A DNA stretch of 64,000 nt from IMCC26256 sp037146835 (GTDB lineage Bacteria > Actinomycetota > Acidimicrobiia > IMCC26256), in assembly GCA_037146835.1 (NCBI GenBank), contig JBAWWI010000001.1:16220-80219 (forward strand). The letters are read 5' to 3'. The notes beneath the pieces were generated by a model. That model was not told where the DNA came from. It worked only from the letters and a program-made list of their open reading frames with translations, and did not search any database. Position numbers and translations under genes: made by a program. Within the stretch, counting starts at the first letter, position 1, and the number at the start of each line of letters is the position of its first letter. This document shows positions 16,962 through 24,857 of this stretch, in pieces.

Positions 16962-17782
16962 GCTGCGCCTCCACGCTCGGGGCCGTCTAATAGAAGCTGC
17001 GATCTCGCCGCTACGTCGGCCTCGTCGAGAAACTTAAAACCATCCTGGTTAATGACTGCTACCAAAGGATAAATTCCGCGAACGAGATCTGGGCCACCTG
17101 TTGCCGTATCTTCGTCGGCAGCTGCAAACAGGGAGCGAATCGAGATCGATATTGCATCGTCTGCGCTCATCCCCTCTCTCCAAGCGGATTTGATCCAGTT
17201 TCGAGCATGTACGGCACCAGATCCATTTGCCGAGAAATCAGCCTCTTCGTACTTGCCACCAACTGCATCGTAAGAAAAAACTCGTCCGCGGTCTCGACGA
17301 TGGTCGAAGCCGGCGAATAGCGGAACTACGACCAGCCCTTGCATTGCTGCCGGCAGGTTTGCTCGAACCATCTGCGATAGTTGGTTGGCTTTACCCTCAA
17401 GCGAGAGGGAGGCTCCCTCGATCTTCTCGTAGTGCTCAAGTTGCACCTGGAACAGGCGGACCATTTCAATCGCAAGGCCTGCGGTTCCGGCTATCGCAAC
17501 ACCTGAGTATTCGTCGGCTGCAAATAGCTTCTCGATTCGGCGATTAGCGATCGAGTTACCTGATGTGGCCCTTCTGTCACCTGCCATGACAACTCCGCCT
17601 TCGCATCGAATCGCTAAAACGGTAGTTCCATGCGCTAGCTCGAACGGCAGGGAATGCCCAGCAATTGCTGGCGGCATCTGTAGCGAGTCGGGTGAGACCC
17701 GCCGGAGCAGATTCAGGAATGATGGGCCTGGATCAGCCCCATCGGAGAAAATAGGGAGCAGCGGAGTTTCGTTCATTTCCAC
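16958..17782 (-). CDS. prcB: Proteasome beta subunit (catalytic)
   Basis: Proteolytic subunit of the 20S core. The sequence ELAHG-TTVLAIRCEGGVVMAGD shows the self-processing site: cleavage after Gly52 (counted from the GTG at 17782) frees the nucleophile Thr53. Asp and Lys of the active site are in AGDRRAT and in NRRIEKLFA. The propeptide of about 50 residues is of normal size. Start may instead be the ATG two codons later (17776). Confidence 0.95.
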   Translation of the reverse strand: MEMNETPLLPIFSDGADPGPSFLNLLRRVSPDSLQMPPAIAGHSLPFELAHGTTVLAIRCEGGVVMAGDRRATSGNSIANRRIEKLFAADEYSGVAIAGTAGLAIEMVRLFQVQLEHYEKIEGASLSLEGKANQLSQMVRANLPAAMQGLVVVPLFAGFDHRRDRGRVFSYDAVGGKYEEADFSANGSGAVHARNWIKSAWREGMSADDAISISIRSLFAAADEDTATGGPDLVRGIYPLVAVINQDGFKFLDEADVAARSQLLLDGPERGGAA

Positions 17783-17814
17783 AGCCTACGCGCCGTCAGG
17801 CAGTGAAGCTTGCG

Positions 17815-18009
17815 CTACTCCCCACCCTTTTGGATATAAGACTTAACAAATTCCTCTGCATTTGTCTCCAGCACAGAGTCAATCTCATCTAGGAGTTCGT
17901 CTAACTCCCCTTTGATCTTCTCCCCCTGAGCCGTCGGGACGCTTCTCTCCGTCGACTCCTGCTCCTGTCGCTTCTGAGGAGTCTTGTGAATCTGTTCACG
18001 CTCTGGCAT
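17815..18009 (-). CDS. pup: Prokaryotic ubiquitin-like protein Pup, Glu-ended
   Basis: 64-residue intrinsically disordered modifier. The helix-forming part is LDELLDEIDSVLETNAEEFV (about 37-56), which binds the coiled coils of the ATPase, and the end is YIQKGGE. Because the last residue is Glu rather than Gln, it can be attached by PafA without deamidation. AAAGGAG lies 6 bases before the ATG. It sits between dop and prcB as in other actinobacteria. Confidence 0.96.
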   Translation of the reverse strand: MPEREQIHKTPQKRQEQESTERSVPTAQGEKIKGELDELLDEIDSVLETNAEEFVKSYIQKGGE

Positions 18010-18038
18010 TAGTTACTCCTTTCGGTCTTAGGTAATGA

Positions 18039-19535
18039 TTAAGGGAGAGGACTTCCCAGTCTCTCAATTAGGTCCAACGGAGTATCGCATGTGTTGAGTA
18101 ACGCCTCGACATGATTTCTTGTTCCCTTTAGCGGATCCATCATCGGGACTCTCTGGAGAGATCCAGCGCCCACATCGAAGACGATGCTGTCCCAGTTTGC
18201 AGCAATAATCGATTTGGGCCATCTGCGCAGGCACTCGCCCCGGAAGTATGCACGCGTATCGTCAGGGGGCCTAGAGATTGCTAGCTCGACCTCCTCCTCT
18301 GATAAGAGCCTCTCTACTTTGCCGGCTTGAACAAGGCGTTCGTAGAGGGATCTTTTGGGGCGAACATCGTGGTACTGAAGGTCAATTAGGGCCAGCTTTG
18401 GGTCGCTCCAACTGAGTCCGTCTCTGTCTTTGAACTGCTCTAGAAGGCAGAATTTTGTGACCCAATCCAATCTCCCGTCAAGGCTCAGAGGGTCGCCCTG
18501 TAGATCCGTTAAGACCTCCTCCCATCTCCTCAAAACTTCTTCTCCGACAATTGCGCCTCCGCAGTGCTCGAGCCCAGTGCGCTCTGCATATATTTTGGCG
18601 CTTGCCAAGAACTGCCATTGGATATCAATTGGCGTTGCGCTCCCTCCACTACGAAGTTCGAGTGGAGAAGCGCAGGTCAGATCTCTAGAGACACTCCTCA
18701 GAGCTCGTACCGGCTCGTAAATAGAGAGGTCACTCTCGAGAGCGTTGTCCTCGATCATCGCTAGAACTATCGCAGTGGTCCCGACCTTTAAGAATGTGGA
18801 CAGCTCGCAGAGGTTGGCGTCCCCAACGATCACATGGAGGCGGCGATACTGACTCGACATTGCATGAGGTTCATCGCGCGTATTTACAATCGGCCGCCGA
18901 ATAGTTGTCTCTAGCCCTACCTCTTCTTCAAAGAAATCAGAGCGTGCACTTATCTGGAAATCAACAGGATCACGGCCATGCTCTGCGCCAACCTTTCCAG
19001 CGCCGGTGAAAATCTGCCTCGTAACAAACCAGGGCAATAGCGTTTTAACGATGTCGCCGAACGCGCAATTCCGATCCATTAGGTAGTTCTCATGGCAGCC
19101 ATAAGAATTGCCTTTGCCGTCAGAGTTGTTCTTATAGGTCACGATTTCACCCTCTGAACCGAGGGTGACTCCCGCCAACTCCATTGACGCAGCGATAATG
19201 CGCTCCCCTGCTTTATCTGCACGCAGGACGCTCATAGCGTCGGTGCACTCGGGGGTCGAGTATTCAGGATGGGCGTGGTCTACGTAATACCTAGCACCGT
19301 TTGTGAGCACAGCATTGACGAGATGCGTCTCTACCTCAGGGGGGTTAGATGCATCTCGAGTGAAACCGCGCGCATCTCGCGCTGGAGTTTCGTCCTCGAA
19401 ATCCCAGCCAACTTTCTTGTCGTCAACGTAGGCGTTGATGAGCAGAGATGAGGCAATTACAGGGTTGTCTTCGCCCCCTCCGCGCCGACTGACTCCGTAC
19501 TCTGTCTCAATGCCACAGACTTTAGGAACGGCCAA
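18039..19535 (-). CDS. dop: Depupylase/deamidase Dop
   Basis: Removes Pup from targets, and in species with Gln-ended Pup also deamidates it. 498 residues. Marks: VCGIETEYGVSRRG at the start, the Dop-specific loop region (about 35-58, DDKKVGWDFEDETPARDARG), NGARYYVDHAHPEYSTPECTD with the catalytic Asp, NNSDGKGNSYGCHENYL and RPIVNTRDEPHAM. The start codon is TTG, supported by GGAG 4-5 bases before it and by the family N-terminus. As Pup here ends in Glu, only depupylation should be needed. Confidence 0.95.
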   Translation of the reverse strand: MAVPKVCGIETEYGVSRRGGGEDNPVIASSLLINAYVDDKKVGWDFEDETPARDARGFTRDASNPPEVETHLVNAVLTNGARYYVDHAHPEYSTPECTDAMSVLRADKAGERIIAASMELAGVTLGSEGEIVTYKNNSDGKGNSYGCHENYLMDRNCAFGDIVKTLLPWFVTRQIFTGAGKVGAEHGRDPVDFQISARSDFFEEEVGLETTIRRPIVNTRDEPHAMSSQYRRLHVIVGDANLCELSTFLKVGTTAIVLAMIEDNALESDLSIYEPVRALRSVSRDLTCASPLELRSGGSATPIDIQWQFLASAKIYAERTGLEHCGGAIVGEEVLRRWEEVLTDLQGDPLSLDGRLDWVTKFCLLEQFKDRDGLSWSDPKLALIDLQYHDVRPKRSLYERLVQAGKVERLLSEEEVELAISRPPDDTRAYFRGECLRRWPKSIIAANWDSIVFDVGAGSLQRVPMMDPLKGTRNHVEALLNTCDTPLDLIERLGSPLP

Positions 19536-19574
19536 ATCTCTCCACCCCCCGAAGCAGCGATGGGTTCAAGCTGA

Positions 19575-21332
19575 TCAGAGGTATTGACCAGTCGCTACTC
19601 GGTCGATCTGTCGACCGCCCTCGGCATCTGTGCCCTTAGTTAGGAGGGTCCGGACATAGACAATTCGCTCGCCTTTTTTGCCGGAGATCTTGGCCCAGTC
19701 ATCTGGGTTAGTTGTATTCGGCAGGTCTTCATGCTCACGGAATTCTTGGCGAATGGAATCAACAAGATCCTGTGTGCCGATACCAGGTTCTCCGCCATCA
19801 ATCTGTCTCTTGATTGATAGCTTTTTCGCACGACGGACAATGTTCTCAATCATGGCGCCAGATGAGAAGTCCTTAAAATAAAGGAGCTCCTTGTCGCCAT
19901 TTTGGTAAGTAACCTCTAGAAAACGGTTCTCATCATCTACTGAGTACATTGTCTCGACTGCACGATTAATCATCGTGTCGATGCATAGTTTTCGGTCGTT
20001 CTTCGCCCGCTTCAACTCTTCTGCAGACAACGGAAGGGCAGGAGTTAGGTACTGCAGAAAAATCTGTTTCGCTGACTGCTCGTTCGGGCGTTCGATCTTA
20101 ATTTTGACGTCGAGGCGCCCGGGCCGCAGAATTGCAGGGTCAATGAGGTCCTCTCTGTTTGAGGCTCCGATCACGATTACGTTCCGTAGGCTCTCTACAC
20201 CGTCGATTTCTGCGAGGAGTTGCGGAACGATTGTGGACTCAATGTCGGATGAAATTCCAGTACCGCGAGTTCGGAAGAGGGAGTCCATTTCGTCGAAGAA
20301 CACGATTACAGGTACCCCTTCCTCAGACTTCTCGCGTGCTCTCTCGAAAATCAGTCGAATTTGGCGCTCTGTCTCACCGACATACTTATTGAGCAGTTCC
20401 GGTCCCTTGACGTTGAGAAAATACGACCGCGTGGATTCGTTGCCTGTCTTCTCGGCTACTCGCTTTGCGAGCGAATTGGCTACTGCCTTTGCAATTAGCG
20501 TCTTGCCACAGCCCGGAGGGCCATAAAGGAGAATGCCTTTAGGGGCCTGCAACTCGTGCTCTGCGAAGAGATCGGCGTAGAGATATGGAAGCTCCACTGC
20601 GTCTTTGATCATCTCTATCTGCGAATCAAGGCCGCCGACATCGTCATAGGTGACATCTGGAACTTCTTCTAGGACCAGTTCCTCAACCTCTGGGCGCGGA
20701 ATTCGCTCGACGAGAAGCCCGGATCTGCCCTCCATGAGGATGTGTTCGCCAGCCCGAATTTTGATACCGATTAGCTCCTCCGCAAGTTCGCAGACGCGCT
20801 CTTCGTCGGCTCTCCCAACGATTAGTGCCCTGCGCCCATCTGCGAGCAGCTCCTTGAAGATAACAACCTCTCCCTGGGTCTCAGGGCCGCGTGCGAGCAC
20901 AACGCTCAAAGATTCATTCAGTACGATTTCTTGTCCTCTACGTAGTTCCACGGACTCGAGCTCTGGGTGAAGAGCGACGCGCATCTTGCGACCCGCGCTA
21001 AAAATATCGACTGTTCCATCTTCGTTCTTCCCTAGATACGTGCCATACGCAGAGGGAGGCATGGTTAGCTTCTCGACCTCTTCGCGTAACGCTGCGATGT
21101 GCTCGCGAGCTTCTCGAAGTGTCGCAGAGAGCCTTTCATTGTGAGAGACCGCCTGCGTTAACTGCCCCTTGGTCTCGAGCATGCGCTCCTCTAGCGTCCT
21201 CACCCGTGCTGGGGCCTCAAGGAGTCTGCGCGTTAAGACAGCGGCCTCCTCTTCGAGGTGCTTAATCTCTGCCCGAAGCTCCTCGACCTGTGATGCGTAT
21301 TCGGAGAGGCGCCGTTCGTGCTCGGTAGCCAC
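19575..21332 (-). CDS. arc: Proteasomal AAA+ ATPase (Mpa/ARC)
   Basis: Hexameric unfoldase that recognises Pup and feeds pupylated proteins to the 20S core. 585 residues from a GTG with GGAG 6 bases ahead. Order: N-terminal coiled coil (about 5-90), two OB domains (about 95-215), AAA domain with Walker A GPPGCGKT (271-278) and VIVFFDEMDSLFRTRG. The last residues GQYL give the penultimate-Tyr motif that docks into the alpha ring. It heads the proteasome operon. Confidence 0.96.
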   Translation of the reverse strand: MATEHERRLSEYASQVEELRAEIKHLEEEAAVLTRRLLEAPARVRTLEERMLETKGQLTQAVSHNERLSATLREAREHIAALREEVEKLTMPPSAYGTYLGKNEDGTVDIFSAGRKMRVALHPELESVELRRGQEIVLNESLSVVLARGPETQGEVVIFKELLADGRRALIVGRADEERVCELAEELIGIKIRAGEHILMEGRSGLLVERIPRPEVEELVLEEVPDVTYDDVGGLDSQIEMIKDAVELPYLYADLFAEHELQAPKGILLYGPPGCGKTLIAKAVANSLAKRVAEKTGNESTRSYFLNVKGPELLNKYVGETERQIRLIFERAREKSEEGVPVIVFFDEMDSLFRTRGTGISSDIESTIVPQLLAEIDGVESLRNVIVIGASNREDLIDPAILRPGRLDVKIKIERPNEQSAKQIFLQYLTPALPLSAEELKRAKNDRKLCIDTMINRAVETMYSVDDENRFLEVTYQNGDKELLYFKDFSSGAMIENIVRRAKKLSIKRQIDGGEPGIGTQDLVDSIRQEFREHEDLPNTTNPDDWAKISGKKGERIVYVRTLLTKGTDAEGGRQIDRVATGQYL

Positions 21333-21535
21333 GTTTCACTCCAGATCTCGATGGTCAGTTATTCATTATGAGGGTCCCACCGGTCTCCCGGGGGTGTCAC
21401 ATATGTCACCCTAGCCACGATACGGAGCCACAATGCCGTATGCACCGCTATTCTGCGTCTACGATTATCGGGTAGGTAAGTCCCAAAACTATGTCGAACC
21501 GGGTGCTAGCCCGGAGAATGATCGAAGGAGCAAAA

Positions 21536-21766
21536 ATGAAGGTGTGGATTGACCAAGACCTGTGCACCGGAGATGGCCTCTGCGAAGAGATTGCCCCTGC
21601 AGTCTTTGCACTACTTGACGATGGTTTGGCATACGTCAAAGAGGGCGACAAGATTTTCAATGAGCCTGGAGGCGCCGAAGGGCTTGCCAATGTTCCAGAT
21701 GCCATGCTTGAGGCTGTAATTGAGTCTGCTGACGAGTGCCCTGGTGAGTGCATCTTCATCGAGTAA
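21536..21766 (+). CDS. [3Fe-4S]/[4Fe-4S] ferredoxin
   Basis: 76-residue acidic electron carrier. CTGDGLC (spacing C-x5-C, with Asp at the third-ligand position) near residue 10 and a late CPGEC indicate a single cluster of the 3Fe-4S or mixed type common in actinobacteria, where it often serves cytochromes P450. The ATG at 21536 has GAAGGAG 5 bases ahead; a frame extending to 21491 lacks one. It is divergent from arc, with a 203-base shared gap that contains the direct repeat GTCAC-ATAT-GTCAC. Confidence 0.9.
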   Translation: MKVWIDQDLCTGDGLCEEIAPAVFALLDDGLAYVKEGDKIFNEPGGAEGLANVPDAMLEAVIESADECPGECIFIE

Positions 21767-21797
21767 ATCTCGAGCACGAATTATTTAATCTCTCAGT

Positions 21798-21826
21798 TGG
21801 AGGGGGCCTTTTTGAGGTCCCCTCCA
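21798..21826 (+). terminator. Terminator-like hairpin after the ferredoxin gene
   Basis: TGGAGGGG-GCCT-TTTTG-AGGT-CCCCTCCA folds into an uninterrupted 12-base-pair stem (with one G-T pair) and a 5-base loop, 32 bases after the stop. The following bases are pyrimidine-rich but not a pure T-run. Confidence 0.65.
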
Positions 21827-21971
21827 TCCATTTCTCCAGCCATTTCTGGCATCGATTCGTTAATTTGTAGCTATTTTAGCTCCGCATCAGATAGGTCTAC
21901 CTGCCTTAAACGCCTCAATCGCTGCCTGTCGGCGTGGCTTGTGCATCAGCGGATGAGATTTCGCATATTTT

Positions 21972-22018
21972 GATGCTGGTAGCATCTAAGGGTCAGCGCT
22001 CAACTTGTTATCAAGTTG
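21972..22018. promoter_or_regulatory. Two adjacent small inverted repeats
   Basis: GATGCT-GGT-AGCATC (21972-21986) and CAACTTG-TTAT-CAAGTTG (22001-22018) are both perfect. They lie in the long gap before the metal-transport operon and may be operators or RNA hairpins. Confidence 0.4.
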
Positions 22019-22027
22019 TGCTCGCAA

Positions 22028-22080
22028 TTGGTTCTGTTATTGGTTCTGTTATTGGCTCTGTTATTGGCTCTATCTATTGG
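22028..22080. repeat. Tandem 12-base repeat
   Basis: Four units of TTGGTTCTGTTA: two identical, one with C for T (TTGGCTCTGTTA), one expanded and diverged (TTGGCTCTATCTA), ending in TTGG. It is intergenic, 160 bases before the MgtE-N gene. Confidence 0.8.
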
Positions 22081-22084
22081 CGTA

Positions 22085-22150
22085 CTGGAGGTGAGGCTCG
22101 TGAAATCTGGTGAACCCCCGAGTACCTATCCCCGTGCCTCCTCAAGTAGG
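22085..22150 (+). promoter_or_regulatory. Possible structured leader of the metal-transport operon
   Basis: GGAGGTGAGGCTC at 22086-22098 resembles the AGGTGAGGCTCC string of the M-box magnesium riboswitch, and the GGAGG can pair with CCTCC near 22138. The remaining conserved M-box parts are not recognisable by eye, so this is only a candidate. The remainder of the 473-base gap (21827-21971 and 22151-22239) shows nothing definite. Confidence 0.25.
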
Positions 22151-22239
22151 CCCTCTCTTTAGAGGCGTCAAATTTCAGGTGCGGTATTTAATTAGCCACC
22201 CGTAGCCGCCGATTCTGGCCGCCGAACTGGGAGCCCCGC

Positions 22240-23580
22240 ATGGCCCTACGCCCATCGTTTCGAGCTAATGGCGCTATTAAGCGCCGTCAGGAACGAAGAA
22301 CAAAACGGATTCTCGCTAACCGCACCGTCGCAGAGGCGCTTGTCTCTGTCGCAGGTCTGGTTGGACGCGCCGTAACGACAATCGGCGATGTCGAGGTTGG
22401 GCGCATCTCCGATGTGGTGGTTCGCTGGTCTGGAGATGGGTACCCACCGGTTACAGGACTTGTAGTGAAGGTTGGCCGCAGACGAGCTTATGTTCCTATT
22501 GAGCAGGTCCTTTCAGTAACCCATGACGGAGCACGCCTTAAATCAGCGAGAATGGATCTTCGAGATTTCAATCGTAGAGACGACGAAGTCTCACTGAGCG
22601 CTGATGTAGTTGATCACCAACTTGTAGATATCGATGGGGTCCGAGTTGTGCGCGCATCTGACCTTTATTTGGCCTTGGTCGGCGAAGAAATACGACTCGT
22701 TGGTGTGGATGTTGGGTTCGCTACGCTCCTTCGGCGACTCGGCCCCGCAAATCGTCGAACACGCCCAACCCCCGATCGAGTCATCGACTGGGCAGCGGTG
22801 CAGCCATTTGGAACGGGTGACGGACCTATGCGCCTTGCATCGCCCAACCAAGCGTTAAAGCGACTGCGCCCTGCGGAACTCGCAGACCTACTAGAGGAGC
22901 TCGGTCGCGACGAAAGGCAAGAGCTCCTCCGCGCCCTAGATCCTGAAGCTGCCGCCGATGCTCTCGAGGAGATGGAGCCGGGCGAACTTCGCGAACTCTT
23001 GCGCGAGATGACACCGGAGGACGCAGCAGCGCTCTTGATCGAGATGGAGCCCGACGAGGCGGTCGATGCACTTAGAGAATTTGAGGATGAAGAAGTTGAC
23101 GCATTGATTGCTGTGATGCCGCGAGAGAACGCTGCTCTGCTTGCACAGCTGCTCGGCTATGACGAAGAATCTGCCGGTGGAGTAATGACCACAAACCTGA
23201 TACTCGTGCGCCCAGATATGACGGTCGGAGAGGTCCGCCGCATTCTTCGGTCTGAGGCGGAGCACCAGGCTGATGTCGATGCCGTCATCATCGTCGACGC
23301 AGATGGCCGCCTAATTCATGACATTGGATTGTTTGAGCTTCTAGTCGCAGCGAAAGAGGACTCGGTCGGCTCGCTAGATGGAGGACCAGAACCGGTTACC
23401 GTCTCGCCTGAGACATCGGTGGCTCTAGTTGTAGAGCAATTTATTGAGTCTCGTGGATCCTCCGTTGTTGTTGTGGACTCCGAGAACCGTCCTATAGGAC
23501 GAATCCTCGCAGATGATCTTGTCGATGCGCTTGTACCCGAGCGAGGCAAACTGCGCTTTCCAAGGTTCTTGGTCGGCTGA
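22240..23580 (+). CDS. PRC-barrel / MgtE-N / CBS protein without membrane domain
   Basis: 446 soluble residues. Order: basic start, PRC-barrel-like beta domain (about 40-115, IGDVEVGRISDVVVRW), a linker, the MgtE N-terminal superhelix (about 205-320, with repeats such as LLEELGRDERQELLRALDP and LLIEMEPDEAVDAL), and two CBS motifs (about 325-440). In full MgtE channels these domains sense cytosolic Mg2+ and close the pore; the pore is missing here. Stop and next start overlap as TGATG, so it is translated with the NRAMP-like gene. The likely role is a metal-sensing partner of that transporter. The acidic MgtE-N region is the expected Mg2+-binding surface. Confidence 0.85.
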   Translation: MALRPSFRANGAIKRRQERRTKRILANRTVAEALVSVAGLVGRAVTTIGDVEVGRISDVVVRWSGDGYPPVTGLVVKVGRRRAYVPIEQVLSVTHDGARLKSARMDLRDFNRRDDEVSLSADVVDHQLVDIDGVRVVRASDLYLALVGEEIRLVGVDVGFATLLRRLGPANRRTRPTPDRVIDWAAVQPFGTGDGPMRLASPNQALKRLRPAELADLLEELGRDERQELLRALDPEAAADALEEMEPGELRELLREMTPEDAAALLIEMEPDEAVDALREFEDEEVDALIAVMPRENAALLAQLLGYDEESAGGVMTTNLILVRPDMTVGEVRRILRSEAEHQADVDAVIIVDADGRLIHDIGLFELLVAAKEDSVGSLDGGPEPVTVSPETSVALVVEQFIESRGSSVVVVDSENRPIGRILADDLVDALVPERGKLRFPRFLVG

Positions 23581-24848
23581 TGAAGAACGCAACCGCTAAT
23601 AAGCCGCGACGTCTGGGCCGGTGGGGCCGCCCCGCTGCAATTTTTGCAATTCTTGGCCCTGGGCTCATAGCGGCCAATGCTGGTAATGACTCGGGAGGAA
23701 TCGCCACCTACTCGTCCGCTGGTGCGCAGTTTGCCTATAAGCCATTATTTCTGGCCGTAGTAATCACGCTAATGCTCATCGTTGTTCAAGAGATGGCCGC
23801 TCGTGTTGGCACTTTCGGAGGCGGTGGCATCATGGCTCTAGTTCGGGAGCAATTCAGTCTCCGAATTGGTGCATTCGCCGTCTTCTGTATCTTGGTCGCG
23901 AACCTCGGTCTTGTTGTCTCTGAGTTTGCAGGGATCGGTGCCGCTCTTGAACTATTCGGTGTCAGTCGTTACATATCAGTGCCGATTTCAGCGCTTATCT
24001 TGATTGGTGTTGTTGTATTCGGGTCCTATCGTTGGGCTGAGCGAATTTTCCTAACATTCGCGCTCGCATTTCTCGCGTATCCGTTCGCAATGATTCTCTC
24101 GCACCCGAATTGGAGCGAGGTTGTATCGAATGCAGTCATTCCACATTTTGTTGGGAGCAAAGCGTTCTTGCTAATGGCTGTTGCACTAGTTGGCACAACC
24201 ATCACGCCGTATATGCAGCTCTATCAAGCAGCTGCTGTTGCCGATAGCGGTGCAGGTCCAGAGGATTACCCTCGTGTACGCACCGACGCTGTCGGCGGAG
24301 CAATCATCGCTGGCCTCATATTTATCTGCATTTTGATAGCAACAGCTGCAACCATTGGCGGCACCGGACCTCTGCATTCAGCGGCTCAGGCCGCAAAGGC
24401 TCTTGAACCTGTTGCAGGGGCTGGGGCCGAGGTGCTATTTGGTATCGGGCTCCTAGGTGCCTCAGCATTAGCAGCAGCGGTTGTTCCACTCTCGACGGCG
24501 TATGGACTCGCAGAGGCTGTTGGCGCCGAGCGCTCAGTCTCGAGGCGTTTCTCAGAGGCGCCGTTGTTTCTTGGGCTATTTGCAGCGCAGGTAGTAATCG
24601 GCGCGTTGGTCGCTCTAATTCCGGTGAACCTCTTCGCGTTGCTAATTGGAATGCAAATATTGAACGGACTAATTACGCCGATCATTCTTGGTTTCCTCTA
24701 CGTATTATCTAATCGTCGATCTGTTGTAGGCGACGCAATTAGTTCGCCTATGAACAAAGCTATCTCTCTGCTTTGTGTCGGGGTTGTTTCGACGCTAGCT
24801 GTAGTCGTAGTTGGTGTGACCGTCGGTGGATGGTTCGGGATCGTATAG
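23580..24848 (+). CDS. NRAMP-family divalent metal transporter, atypical motifs
   Basis: 422 residues with about 11 membrane helices. The two broken-helix motifs that bind metal differ from classical Mn2+/Fe2+ NRAMPs: DPGN of helix 1 reads DSGG (37-40) and the Met-Pro-His of helix 6 reads TPY (209-211, in GTTITPYMQLYQ). The helix-6 Met is known to exclude Mg2+ and Ca2+, and its loss is seen in NRAMP-related Mg2+ carriers. With the coupled MgtE-N/CBS protein, Mg2+ (or another hard ion) is the best guess for the substrate; Mn2+ is not excluded. Confidence 0.82.
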   Translation: MKNATANKPRRLGRWGRPAAIFAILGPGLIAANAGNDSGGIATYSSAGAQFAYKPLFLAVVITLMLIVVQEMAARVGTFGGGGIMALVREQFSLRIGAFAVFCILVANLGLVVSEFAGIGAALELFGVSRYISVPISALILIGVVVFGSYRWAERIFLTFALAFLAYPFAMILSHPNWSEVVSNAVIPHFVGSKAFLLMAVALVGTTITPYMQLYQAAAVADSGAGPEDYPRVRTDAVGGAIIAGLIFICILIATAATIGGTGPLHSAAQAAKALEPVAGAGAEVLFGIGLLGASALAAAVVPLSTAYGLAEAVGAERSVSRRFSEAPLFLGLFAAQVVIGALVALIPVNLFALLIGMQILNGLITPIILGFLYVLSNRRSVVGDAISSPMNKAISLLCVGVVSTLAVVVVGVTVGGWFGIV

Positions 24849-24857
24849 CGACTGTCG

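Noticed and set aside
19975..20526. Plus-strand open frame antisense to the arc ATPase
   Set aside because: It is a shadow of the AAA domain coding sequence and has a Ser/Arg-rich composition typical of reversed codons.
22028..22080. CRISPR-like array
   Set aside because: The units are 12 bases, directly adjacent with no spacers, and no cas genes are near.
22085..22150. Definite M-box magnesium riboswitch
   Set aside because: Only one conserved string is visible; the other conserved loops are not recognisable, so it is listed only as a low-confidence candidate.
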